Positions 10,884-24,188 of a DNA stretch of 64,000 nucleotides are shown here, one piece after another. The position numbers and the translations under genes were made by a program. The notes beneath the pieces are model-generated. The model searched no databases. It was not told the DNA's origin and saw only the letters and a list, made by a program, of their open reading frames with translations. The DNA comes from Megachile rotundata (lineage: Eukaryota > Arthropoda > Insecta > Hymenoptera > Megachilidae), in the NCBI RefSeq assembly GCF_050947335.1, contig NW_027473362.1, positions 992,001-1,056,000 of the forward strand, in the 5' to 3' direction. The stretch's first letter is position 1. Each line of letters starts with the position of its first letter.

Positions 10884-11681
10884 GATTTTGCTCGTTTTGA
10901 ACGAATTATGCTCACTTTCGCACGATTCAGACTCTAATTCGCACATATCCGCTGTAATTCGACTCTGTACTATCTAGTTATGTTAAGTTATCCTATCTGA
11001 GCACAATTCAACACCGCAACGAACAATTTTGCTCGTTCTGCACGAATTATGCCCATTTTCGCACGATTCAGCCTCTAACTCGCACATATCCGCTGCAATT
11101 CGACTCTGTACTATCTAGTTATGTTAAGTTATCCTATCTGAGCACAATTCAACACTACAATGAACAATTTTGCTCGTTTTGCACGAATTTTGCTCGTTTT
11201 GAACGAATTTTGCTCATTTTCGAACGATTCAGCCTCAAATTTGCAGATATCCGCTGTAATTCGACTCTGTACTATCTAGTTATGTTAAGTTATCCTATCT
11301 GAGCACAATTCAACACCACAATGAACAATTTTGCTCGTTTTGCACGAATTATGCTCACTTTCGCACGATTCAGCCTCTAATTCGCACATATCCGCTGTAA
11401 TTCGACTCTGTACTATCTAGTTATGTTAAGTCATCGTAACTGAGCACAATTCAACACCACAATGAACAATTTTGCTCGTTTTGAACGAATTATGCTCATT
11501 TTCGCACGATTCAGCATCTAATTCGCACATATCCGCTGTAATTCGACTCTGTACTATCTAGTCATGTTAAGTTATCGTAACTGAGCACAATTCAACACCA
11601 CAATGAACAATTTTGCATGTTTTGAACGAATTATGCTCATTTTCGCACGATTCAGACTCTAATTCGCACATATCCGCTGTA
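10816..11681 (+). repeat. 866-bp six-monomer tandem duplication, unit 1
   Basis: The unit consists of six monomers, five of 141 bp and one of 161 bp. In order they are gaacgattttg with gactc, accgcaacg with gcccatt, the 161-bp cactacaatg with caaatttgcagatatcc, a gctcac monomer, a gcatct monomer, and a gcatgttttgaacg monomer. The unit is immediately repeated. It differs from the next copy by about three substitutions (for example aagtcatcg here, aagttatcg there). Confidence 0.9.
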
Positions 11682-12547
11682 ATTCGACTCTGTACTATCT
11701 AGTTATGTTAAGTTATCCTATCTGAGCACAATTCAACACCACAATGAACGATTTTGCTCGTTTTGAACGAATTATGCTCACTTTCGCACGATTCAGACTC
11801 TAATTCGCACATATCCGCTGTAATTCGACTCTGTACTATCTAGTTATGTTAAGTTATCCTATCTGAGCACAATTCAACACCGCAACGAACAATTTTGCTC
11901 GTTCTGCACGAATTATGCCCATTTTCGCACGATTCAGCCTCTAACTCGCACATATCCGCTGCAATTCGACTCTGTACTATCTAGTTATGTTAGGTTATCC
12001 TATCTGAGCACAATTCAACACTACAATGAACAATTTTGCTCGTTTTGCACGAATTTTGCTCGTTTTGAACGAATTTTGCTCATTTTCGAACGATTCAGCC
12101 TCAAATTTGCAGATATCCGCTGTAATTCGACTCTGTACTATCTAGTTATGTTAAGTTATCCTATCTGAGCACAATTCAACACCACAATGAACAATTTTGC
12201 TCGTTTTGCACGAATTATGCTCACTTTCGCACGATTCAGCCTCTAATTCGCACATATCCGCTGTAATTCGACTCTGTACTATCTGGTTATGTTAAGTTAT
12301 CGTAACTGAGCACAATTCAACACCACAATGAACAATTTTGCTCGTTTTGAACGAATTATGCTCATTTTCGCACGATTCAGCATCTAATTCGCACATATCC
12401 GCTGTAATTCGACTCTGTACTATCTAGTCATGTTAAGTTATCGTAACTGAGCACAATTCAACACCACAATGAACAATTTTGCATGTTTTGAACGAATTAT
12501 GCTCATTTTCGCACGATTCAGACTCTAATTCGCACATATCCGCTGTA
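11682..12547 (+). repeat. 866-bp six-monomer tandem duplication, unit 2
   Basis: Direct, adjacent copy of 10816-11681, with gaacgattttg at 10880/11746 and cagcctcaaatttgc at 11230/12096. Identity continues a few tens of bases past the junction, to 11717/12583. Two variants are private to this copy: ttaggttatcc near 11990 and ctggttatg near 12290. The layout is that of one unequal exchange between sister arrays. Confidence 0.9.
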
Positions 12548-13823
12548 ATTCGACTCTGTACTATCTAGTTATGTTAAGTTATCGTAACTGAGCACAATTC
12601 AACACCACAATGAACAATTTTGCTCGTTTTGAACGAATTATGCTCATTTTCGCACGATTCAGCCTCTAATTCGCACATATCCGCAGTAATTCGACTCTGT
12701 ACTATCTAGTCATGTTAAGTTATCGTAACTGAGCACAATTCAACACAACGATGAACAATTTTGCTCGTTTTGCACGAATTTTGCTCGTTTTGAACGAATT
12801 TTGCTCATTTTCGAACGATTCAGCCTCTAATTCGCACATATCCGCTGTAATTCGACTCTGTACTATCTAGTTATGTTAAGTTATCCTATCTGAGCACAAT
12901 TCAACACCACAATGAACAATTTTGCTCGTTGTGCACGAATTTTGCTCGTTTTGAACGAATTTTGCTCATTTTCGAACGATTCAGCCTCTAATTCGCACAT
13001 ATCCGCTGTAATTCGCCTCTGTACTATCTAGTTATGTTAAGTTATCCTATCTGAGCACAATTCAACACCAAAATGAACAATTTTGCTCGTTTTGAACGAA
13101 TTATGCTCATTTTCGCACGATTCAGCTTCTAATTCGCACATATCCGCTGTAATTCGACTCTGTACTATCTAGTTATGTTAAGTTATCCTATCTGAGCACA
13201 ATTCAACACCGCAACGAACAATTTTGCTCGTTCTGCACGAATTATGCTCATTTTCGCACGATTCAGCCTCTAATTCGCACATATCCGCTGCAATTCGACT
13301 CTGTACTATCTAGTTATGTTAAGTTATCCTATCTGAGCACAATTCAACACAACAATGAACAATTTTGCTCGTTTTGCACGAATTTTGCTCGTTTTGAACG
13401 AATTTTGCTCATTTTCGAACGATTCAGCCTCTAATTCGCACATATCCGCTGTAATTCGCCTCTGTACTATCTAGTTATGTTAAGTTATCCTATCTGAGCA
13501 CAATTCAATACCACAATGAACAATTTTGCTCGTTTTGCACGAATTATGCTCGTTTTGAACGAATTTTGCTCATTTTCGAACGATTCAGCCTCTAATTCGC
13601 ACATATCCGCTGTAATTCGCCTCTGTACTATCTAGTTATGTTAAGTTATCCTATCTGAGCACAATTCAACACCACAATGAACAATTTTGCTCGTTTTGCA
13701 CGAATTATGCTCATTTTCGCACGATTCAGCCTCTAATTCGCACATATCCGCTGTGATTCGACTCTGTACTATCTAGTTATGTTAAGTTATCCTATCTGAG
13801 CACAATTCAACACCACAATGAAC
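12493..13823 (+). repeat. 1331-bp block, copy B
   Basis: This is the copy of 9553-10883 with one substitution seen. The match ends where the left copy has gaacgattttg and this one has gaacaattttg followed by cgttgcgcacg. Confidence 0.92.
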
Positions 13824-16800
13824 AATTTTGCTCGTTGCGCACGAATTTTGCTCGTTTTGAACGAATTTTGCTCATTTTCGAACGATTCAGCCTCTAATTC
13901 GCACATATCCGCTGTAATTCGACTCTGTACTATCTAGTTATGTTAAGTTATCCTATCTGAGCACAATTCAACACCACAATGAACAATTTTGCTCGTTGTG
14001 CACGAATTTTGCTCGTTTTGAACGAATTTTGCTCATTTTCGAACGATTCAGCCTCTAATTCGCACATATCCGCTGTAATTCGCCTCTGTACTATCTAGTT
14101 ATGTTAAGTTATCCTATCTGAGCACAATTCAATACCACAATGAACAATTTTGCTCGTTTTGCACGAATTATGCTCGTTTTGAACGAATTTTGCTCATTTT
14201 CGAACGATTCAGCCTCTAATTCGCACATATCCGCTGTAATTCGCCTCTGTACTATCTAGTTATGTTAAGTTATCCTATCTGAGCACAATTCAACACCACA
14301 ATGAACAATTTTGCTCGTTTTGCACGAATTATGCTCATTTTCGCACGATTCAGCCTCTAATTCGCACATATCCGCTGTGATTCGACTCTGTACTATCTAG
14401 TTATGTTAAGTTATCCTATCTGAGCACAATTCAACACCACAATGAACGATTTTGCTCGTTTTGAACGAATTATGCTCACTTTCGCACGATTCAGACTCTA
14501 ATTCGCACATATCCGCTGTAATTCGACTCTGTACTATCTAGTTATGTTAAGTTATCCTATCTGAGCACAATTCAACACCGCAACAAACAATTTTGCTCGT
14601 TCTGCGCGAATTATGCCCATTTTCGCACGATTCAGCCTCTAACTCGCACATATCCGCTGCAATTCGACTCTGTACTATCTAGTTATGTTAAGTTATCCTA
14701 TCTGAGCACAATTCAACACAACAATGAACAATTTTGCTCGTTTTGCACGAATTTTGCTCGTTTTGAACGAATTTTGCTCATTTTCGAACGATTCAGCCTC
14801 TAATTCGCACATATCCGCTGTAATTCGCCTCTGTACTATCTAGTTATGTTAAGTTATCCTATCTGAGCACAATTCAATACCACAATGAACAATTTTGCTC
14901 GTTTTGCACGAATTTTGCTCATTTTCGAACGATTCAGCCTCTAATTCGCACATATCCGCTGTAATTCGCCTCTGTACTATCTAGTTATGTTAAGTTATCC
15001 TATCTGAGCACAATTCAACACCACAATGAACAATTTTGCTCGTTTTGCACGAATTATGCTCATTTTCGCACGATTCAGCCTCTAATTCGCACATATCCGC
15101 TGTGATTCGACTCTGTACTATCTAGTTATGTTAAGTTATCCTATCTGAGCACAATTCAACACCACAATGAACGATTTTGCTCGTTTTGAACGAATTATGC
15201 TCACTTTCGCACGATTCAGACTCTAATTCGCACATATCCGCTGTAATTCGACTCTGTACTATCTAGTTATGTTAAGTTATCCTATCTGAGCACAATTCAA
15301 CACCGCAACGAACAATTTTGCTCGTTCTGCACGAATTATGCCCATTTTCGCACGATTCAGCCTCTAACTCGCACATATCCGCTGCAATTCGACTCTGTAC
15401 TATCTAGTTATGTTAAGTTATCCTATCTGAGCACAATTCAACACTACAATGAACAATTTTGCTCGTTTTGCACGAATTTTGCTCGTTTTGAACGAATTTT
15501 GCTCATTTTCGAACGATTCAGCCTCAAATTTGCAGATATCCGCTGTAATTCGACTCTGTACTATCTAGTTATGTTAAGTTATCCTATCTGAGCACAATTC
15601 AACACCACAATGAACAATTTTGCTCGTTTTGCACGAATTATGCTCACTTTCGCACGATTCAGCCTCTAATTCGCACATATCCGCTGTAATTCGACTCTGT
15701 ACTATCTAGTTATGTTAAGTTATCGTAACTGAGCACAATTCAACACCACAATGAACAATTTTGCTCGTTTTGAACGAATTATGCTCATTTTCGCACGATT
15801 CAGCATCTAATTCGCACATATCCGCTGTAATTCGACTCTGTACTATCTAGTCATGTTAAGTTATCGTAACTGAGCACAATTCAACACCACAATGAACAAT
15901 TTTGCTCGTTTTGAACGAATTTTGCTCATTTTCGAACGATTCAGCCTCTAATTCGCACATATCCGCTGTAATTCGACTCTGTACTATCTAGTTATGTTAA
16001 GTTATCCTATCTGAGCACAATTCAACACCACAATGAACAATTTTGCTCGTTGTGCACGAATTTTGCTCGTTTTGAACGAATTTTGCTCATTTTCGAACGA
16101 TTCAGCCTCTAATTCGCACATATCCGCTGTAATTCGCCTCTGTACTATCTAGTTATGTTAAGTTATCCTATCTGAGCACAATTCAACACCAAAATGAACA
16201 ATTTTGCTCGTTTTGAACGAATTATGCTCATTTTCGCACGATTCAGCTTCTAATTCGCACATATCCGCTGTAATTCGACTCTGTACTATCTAGTTATGTT
16301 AAGTTATCCTATCTGAGCACAATTCAACACCGCAACGAACAATTTTGCTCGTTCTGCACGAATTATGCTCATTTTCGCACGATTCAGCCTCTAACTCGCA
16401 CATATCCGCTGCAATTCGACTCTGTACTATCTAGTTATGTTAAGTTATCCTATCTGAGCACAATTCAACACAACAATGAACAATTTTGCTCGTTTTGCAC
16501 GAATTTTGCTCGTTTTGAACGAATTTTGCTCATTTTCGAACGATTCAGCCTCTAATTCGCACATATCCGCTGTAATTCGCCTCTGTACTATCTAGTTATG
16601 TTAAGTTATCCTATCTGAGCACAATTCAATACCACAATGAACAATTTTGCTCGTTTTGCACGAATTATGCTCGTTTTGAACGAATTTTGCTCATTTTCGA
16701 ACGATTCAGCCTCTAATTCGCACATATCCGCTGTAATTCGCCTCTGTACTATCTAGTTATGTTAAGTTATCCTATCTGAGCACAATTCAACACCACAATG

Positions 16801-18261
16801 AACAATTTTGCTCGTTTTGCACGAATTATGCTCATTTTCGCACGATTCAGCCTCTAATTCGCACATATCCGCTGTGATTCGACTCTGTACTATCTAGTTA
16901 TGTTAAGTTATCCTATCTGAGCACAATTCAACACCACAATGAACGATTTTGCTCGTTTTGAACGAATTATGCTCACTTTCGCACGATTCAGACTCTAATT
17001 CGCACATATCCGCTGTAATTCGACTCTGTACTATCTAGTTATGTTAAGTTATCCTATCTGAGCACAATTCAACACCGCAACGAACAATTTTGCTCGTTCT
17101 GCACGAATTATGCCCATTTTCGCACGATTCAGCCTCTAACTCGCACATATCCGCTGCAATTCGACTCTGTACTATCTAGTTATGTTAAGTTATCCTATCT
17201 GAGCACAATTCAACACTACAATGAACAATTTTGCTCGTTTTGCACGAATTTTGCTCGTTTTGAACGAATTTTGCTCATTTTCGAACGATTCAGCCTCAAA
17301 TTTGCAGATATCCGCTGTAATTCGACTCTGTACTATCTAGTTATGTTAAGTTATCCTATCTGAGCACAATTCAACACCACAATGAACAATTTTGCTCGTT
17401 TTGCACGAATTATGCTCACTTTCGCACGATTCAGCCTCTAATTCGCACATATCCGCTGTAATTCGACTCTGTACTATCTAGTTATGTTAAGTTATCCTAT
17501 CTGAGCACAATTCAACACCGCAACGAACAATTTTGCTCGTTCTGCACGAATTATGCTCATTTTCGCACGATTCAGCCTCTAATTCGCACATATCCGCTGC
17601 AATTCGACTCTGTACTATCTAGTTATGTTAAGTTATCCTATCTGAGCACAATTCAACACCACGATGAGCAATTTTGCTCGTTTTGCACGAATTTTGCTCG
17701 TTTTGAACGAATTTTGCTCATTTTCGAACGATTCAGCCTCTAATTCGCACATATCCGCTGTAATTCGACTCTGTACTATCTAGTCATGTTAAGTTATCGT
17801 AACTGAGCACAATTCAATACCACAATGAACAATTTTGCTCGTTTTGAACGAATTATGCTCACTTTCGCACGATTCAGCCTCTAATTCGCACATATCCGCT
17901 GTAATTCGACTCTGTACTATCTAGTTATGTTAAGTTATCCTATCTGAGCACAATTCAACACCGCAACGAACAATTTTGCTCGTTCTGCACGAATTATGCT
18001 CATTTTCGCACGATTCAGCCTCTAATTCGCACATATCCGCAGTAATTCGACTCTGTACTATCTAGTCATGTTAAGTTATCGTAACTGAGCACAATTCAAC
18101 ACCACAGTGAACAATTTTGCTCGTTTTGAACGAATTGTGCTCATTTTCGCACGATTCAGCCTCTAATTCGCACATATCCGCTGTAATTTGACTCTGTACT
18201 ATCTAGTTATGTTAAGTTATCCTATCTGAGCACAATTCAACATCACAATGAACAATTTTGC

Positions 18262-19400
18262 TCGTTTGCACGAATTATGCTCACTTTCGCACGATTCAGC
18301 CTCTAATTCGCACATATCCGCTGTAATTCGACTCTGTACTATCTAGTTATGTTAAGTTATCCTATCTGAGCACAATTCAACACCACAATGAACAATTTTG
18401 CTCGTTTTGCACGAATTATGCTCATTTTCGCACGATTCAGCCTCTAATTCGCACATATCCGCTGTAATTCGACTCTGTACTATCTAGTTATGTTAAGTTA
18501 TCCTATCTGAGCACAATTCAACACCACAGTGAACAATTTTGCTCGTTTTGCACGAATTTTGCTCGTTTTGAACGAATTTTGCTCATTTTCCGAACGATTC
18601 AGCCTCTAATTCGCACATATCCGCTGTAATTCGACTCTGTACTATCTAGTTATGTTAAGTTATCCTATCTGAGCACAATTCAACACCACAATGAACAATT
18701 TTGCTCGTTTTGCACGAATTATGCTCATTTTCGCACGATTCGGCCTCTAATTCGCACATATCCGCTGTAATTCGACTCTGTACTATCTAGTCATGTTAAG
18801 TTATCGTAACTGAGCACAATTCAACACCACAATGAACAATTTTGCTCGTTTTGAACGAATTATGCTCATTTGAACGAATTTTGCTCATTTTCGAACGATT
18901 CAGCCTCTATTTCGCACATATCCGCTGTAATTCGCCTCTGTACTATCTAGTTATGTTATGTATCCTATCTGAGCACAATTCAACACCACAATGAACAATT
19001 TTGCTCGTTTTGCACGAATTATGCTCATTTTCGCACGATTCAGCCTCTAATTCGCACATATCCGCTGTGATTCGACTCTGTCCCATCTACATATGTTAAG
19101 TTATCGTAACTGAGCACAATTCGACACCACAATGAACAATTTTGATCGTAATGAAAGAATAATGCTCATTTTCGCACGATTCAGCCTCTAATTCGCACAT
19201 ATCCGCTGCAATTCGACTCTGTACTATCTAGTTATGTTAAGTTATCCTATCTGAGCACAATTCAACACAACAATGAACAATTTTGCTCGTTTTGCACGAA
19301 TTTTGCTCGTTTTGAACGAATTTTGCTCATTTTCGAACGATTCAGCCTCTAATTCGCACATATCCGCTGTAATTCGCCTCTGTACTATCTAGTTATGTAA
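18262..19400. other. Minor indel cluster
   Basis: Five one-base indels occur within 1.1 kb: cgtttgcacg near 18264, cattttccgaacg near 18590, catttgaacg near 18869, ttatgtatcc near 18958 and gttatgtaagtt near 19398. The matching copy at 1.23-2.51 kb has none of them. As in the larger cluster at 38.85-46.46 kb, they sit mainly in short homopolymer runs. Confidence 0.7.
19089..19229 (+). repeat. Divergent monomer (gaaagaataatgc type), copy 4
   Basis: This starts acatatgttaag and carries gatcgtaatgaaagaataatg, as at 2055-2195. Its last third reads cacatatccgctgcaattcg instead of cacatatcttctgtaattcg. It matches copy 1 on its left and, on its right, the monomer after copy 1. One whole monomer has therefore been removed between them by an exchange within this copy. 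Confidence 0.85.
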
Positions 19401-19530
19401 GTTATCCTATCTGAGCACAATTCAACACCACAATGAACAATTTTGCTCGTTTTGCACGAATTATGCTCATTTTCGCACGATTCAGCCTCTAATTCGCACA
19501 TATCCGCTGTGATTCGACTCTGTCCCATCT

Positions 19531-19671
19531 AGATATGTTAAGTTATCGTAACTGAGCACCATTCGACACCACAATGAACAATTTTGCTCGTAATGAAAGA
19601 ATAATGCTCATTTTCGCACGATTCAGCCTCTAATTCGCACATATCTTCTGTAATTCGACTCTGTACTATCT
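19531..19671 (+). repeat. Divergent monomer (gaaagaataatgc type), copy 5
   Basis: Counterpart of the monomer at 2639-2779 in the second version of the left segment, offset 16892 bp, with the same following monomer (agttatgttaggctaagg). Confidence 0.85.
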
Positions 19672-22269
19672 AGTTATGTTAGGCTAAGGTAACTGAGCAC
19701 AATTCAACACCACAATGAACAATTTTGCTCGTTTTGAACGAATTTTGCTCACTTTCGCACGATTCAGCCTCTAATTCGCACATATCCGCTGTAATTCGAC
19801 TCTGTACTATCTAGTTATGTTAAGTTATCCTATCTGAGCACAATTCAACACCGCAACGAACAATTTTGCTCGTTCTGCACGAATTATGCTCATTTTCGCA
19901 CGATTCAGCCTCTAATTCGCACATATCCGCTGCAATTCGACTCTGTACTAACTAGTTATGTTAAGTTATCCTATCTGAGCACAATTCAACACCACAATGA
20001 ACAATTTTGCTCGTTTTGCACGAATTTTGCTCATTTTCGAACGATTCAGCCTCTAATTCGTACATATCCGCTGTAATTCGCCTCTGTACTATCTAGTTAT
20101 GTTAAGTTATCCTATCTGAGCACAATTCAACACCACAATGAACAATTTTGCTCGTTTTGCACGAATTATGCTCGTTTTGAACGAATTTTGCTCATTTTCG
20201 AACGATTCAGCCTCTAATTCGCACATATCCGCTGTAATTCGCCTCTGTACTATCTAGTTATGTTAGGTTATCCTATCTGCGCACAATTCAACACCACAAT
20301 GAACAATTTTGCTCGTTTTGCACGAATTATGCTCATCTTCGCACGATTCAGCCTCTAATTCGCACATATCCGCTGTGATTCGACTCTGTACTATCTAGTT
20401 ATGTTAAGTTATCCTATATGAGCACAATTCAACACCACAATGAACGATTTTGCTCGTTTTGAACGAATTATGCTTATTTTCGCACGATTCAGCCTATAAT
20501 TCGCACATATCCGCTATGATTCGACTCTGTACTATCTAGTTATGTTAAGTTATCCTATATGAGCACAATTCAACACCACAATGAACGATTTTGCTCGTTT
20601 TGAACGAATTATGCTCACTTTCGCACGATTCAGCCTCTAATTCGCACATGTCCGCTGTAATTCGACTCTGTACTATCTAGTTATGTTAAGTTATCCTATC
20701 TGAGCACAATTCAACACCGCAACGAACAATTTTGCTCGTTCTGCACGAATTATGCTCATTTTCGCACGATTCAGCCTCTAACTCGCACATATCCGCTGCA
20801 ATTCGACTCTGAACTATCTAGTTATGTTAAGTTATCCTATCTGAGCACAATTCAAAACCACAATGAACAATTTTGCTCGTTTTGCACGAATTATGCTCAT
20901 TTTCGCACGATTCAGCCTCTAATTCGCACATATCCGCTGTAATTCAACTCTGTACTATCTAGTTATGTTAAGTTATCCTATCTGAGCACAATTCAACACC
21001 GCAACGAACAATTTTGCTCGTTCTGCACGAATTATGCTCATTTTCGCACGATTCAGCCTCTAATTCGCACATATCCGCTGTAATTCGCCTCTGTACTATC
21101 TAGTGATGTTAAGTTATCCTATCTGAGCACAATTCAACACAACAATGAACAATTTTGCTCGTTTTGCACGAATTTTGCTCGTTTTGAACGAATTTTGCTC
21201 ATTTTCGAACGATTCAGCCTCTAATTCGCACATATCCGCTGTAATTCGCCTCTGTACTATCTAGTTATGTTAAGTTATCCTATCTGAGCACAATTCAACA
21301 CCACAATGAACAATTTTGCTCGTTTTGCACGAATTATGCTCACTTTCGCACGATTCAGCCTCTAATTCGCACATATCCGCTGTAATTCGACTCTGTACTA
21401 TCTAGTTATGTTAAGTTATCCTATCTGAGCACAATTCAACACCGTAACGAACAATTTTGCTCGTTCTGCACGAATTATGCTCATTTTCGCACGATTCAGC
21501 CTCTAATTCGCACATATCCGCTGCAATTCGACTCTGTACTATCTAGTTATGTTAAGTTATCCTATCTGAGCACAATTCAACACCACGATGAGCAATTTTG
21601 CTCGTTTTGCACGAATTTTGCTCGTTTTGAACGAATTTTGCACATTTTCGAACGATTCAGCCTCTAATTCGCACATATCCGCTGTAATTCGACTCTGTAC
21701 TATCTAGTCATGTTAAGTTATCGTAACTGAGCACAATTCAACACCACAATGAACAATTTTGCTCGTTTTGAACGAATTATGCTCACTTTCGCACGATTCA
21801 GTCTCTAATTCGCACATATCCGCTGTAATTCGACTCTGTACTATCTAGTTATGTTAAGTTATCCTATCTGAGCACAATTCAACACCGCAACGAACAATTT
21901 TGCTCGTTCTGCACGAATTATGCTCATTTTCGCACGATTCAGCCTCTAATTCGCACATATCCGCTGCAATTCGACTCTGTACTATCTAGTTATGTTAGGT
22001 TATGGCAACTGAGGACAATTCAACACCACAATGAACAATTTTGCTCGTTTTGAACGAATTATGCTCATTTGCGCACGATTCAGCCTCTAATTCGCACATA
22101 TCCGCAGTAATTCGACTCTGTACTATCTAGTCATGTTAAGTTATCGTAACTGAGCACAATTCAACACCACAGTGAACAATTTTGCTCGTTTTGAACGAAT
22201 TGTGCTCATTTTCGCACGATTCAGCCTCTAATTCGCACATATCCGCTGTAATTTGACTCTGTCCCATCT

Positions 22270-22410
22270 AGATATGTTAAGTTATCGTAACTGAGCACCA
22301 TTCGACACCACAATGAACAATTTTGCTCGTAATGAAAGAATAATGCTCATTTTCGCACGATTCAGCCTCTAATTCGCACATATCTTCTGTAATTCGACTC
22401 TGTACTATCT
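22270..22410 (+). repeat. Divergent monomer (gaaagaataatgc type), copy 6
   Basis: Counterpart of the monomer at 5821-5961, offset 16449 bp. The copies diverge just after it: here the next monomer reads ttaggttatggtaactgag, whereas after 5961 it reads ttaggttatcctatctgag. Confidence 0.85.
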
Positions 22411-23020
22411 AGTTATGTTAGGTTATGGTAACTGAGCACAATTCAACACCACAATGAACAATTTTGCTCGTTTTGAACGAATTATGCTCATTTTCGCACG
22501 ATTCAGCCTCTAATTCGCACATATCCGCAGTAATTCGACTCTGTACTATCTAGTCATGTTAAGTTGTCGTAACTGAGCACAATTCAACACCACGATGAAC
22601 AATTTTGCTCGTTTTGCACGAATTTTGCTCGTTTTGAACGAATTTTGCTCATTTTCGAACGATTCAGCCTCTAATTCGCACATATCCGCTGTAATTCGAC
22701 TCTGTACTATCTAGTTATGTTAAGTTATCCTATCTGAGCACAATTCAACACCACAATGAACAATTTTGCTCGTTTTGCACGAATTATGCTCATTTTCGCA
22801 CGATTCGGCCTCTAATTCGCACATATACGCTGTAATTCGACTCTGTACTATCTAGTCATGTTAAGTTATCGTAACTGAGCACAATTCAACACCACAATGA
22901 ACAATTTTGCTCGTTTTGAACGAATTATGCTCATTTTGAACGAATTTTGCTCATTTTCGAACGATTCAGCCTCTAATTCGCACATATCCGCTGTAATTCG
23001 ACTCTGTACTATCTAGTTAT

Positions 23021-23604
23021 GTTGAGTTATCGTAACTGAGCACAATTCAACACCACAATGAACAATTTTGCTCGTTTTGAACGAATTATGCTCACTTTCG
23101 CACGATTCAGTCTCTAATTCGCACATATCCGCTGTAATTCGACTCTGTACTATCTAGTTATGTTGAGTTATCCTATCTGAGCACAATTCAACACCACAAT
23201 GAACAATTTTGCTCGTTTTGCACGAATTTTGCTCGTTTTGAACGAATTTTGCTCATTTTCGAACGATTCAGCCTCTAATTCGCACATATCCGCTGTAATT
23301 CGACTCTGTACTATCTAGTTATGTTAAGTTATCCTATCTGAGCACAATTCAACACCACAACGAACAATTTTGCTCGTTTTGCACGAATTATGCTCATTTT
23401 CGCACGATTCAGCCTCTAATTCGCACATATCCGCTGCAATTCGACTCTGTACTATCTAGTTATGTTAAGTTATCCTATCTGAGCACAATTCAACACCACA
23501 ATGAACAATTTTGCTCGTTTTGCACGAATTATGCTCATTTTCGCACGATTCAGCCTCTAATTCGCACATATCCGCTGTAATTCGACTCTGTACTATCTAG
23601 TTAT
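23021..23604 (+). repeat. 584-bp four-monomer tandem duplication, unit 1
   Basis: Four monomers in order: gttgagttatcg with cagtctctaattcg, a 161-bp monomer with gttgagttatcc, a monomer with accacaacgaac and ccgctgcaattcg, and a plain gcacgaattatg monomer. The set is repeated immediately starting at 23605. The length is 3 x 141 + 161 = 584. Confidence 0.88.
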
Positions 23605-24188
23605 GTTGAGTTATCGTAACTGAGCACAATTCAACACCACAATGAACAATTTTGCTCGTTTTGAACGAATTATGCTCACTTTCGCACGATTCAGTCTCTA
23701 ATTCGCACATATCCGCTGTAATTCGACTCTGTACTATCTAGTTATGTTGAGTTATCCTATCTGAGCACAATTCAACACCACAATGAACAATTTTGCTCGT
23801 TTTGCACGAATTTTGCTCGTTTTGAACGAATTTTGCTCATTTTCGAACGATTCAGCCTCTAATTCGCACATATCCGCTGTAATTCGACTCTGTACTATCT
23901 AGTTATGTTAAGTTATCCTATCTGAGCACAATTCAACACCACAACGAACAATTTTGCTCGTTTTGCACGAATTATGCTCATTTTCGCACGATTCAGCCTC
24001 TAATTCGCACATATCCGCTGCAATTCGACTCTGTACTATCTAGTTATGTTAAGTTATCCTATCTGAGCACAATTCAACACCACAATGAACAATTTTGCTC
24101 GTTTTGCACGAATTATGCTCATTTTCGCACGATTCAGCCTCTAATTCGCACATATCCGCTGTAATTCGACTCTGTACTATCTAGTTAT
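23605..24188 (+). repeat. 584-bp four-monomer tandem duplication, unit 2
   Basis: Direct adjacent copy of the four-monomer set at 23021-23604, with no difference noticed at the diagnostic sites. Its last three monomers, beginning near 23.85 kb, are also the start of the 1289-bp duplication, so two duplication events overlap here. Confidence 0.86.
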
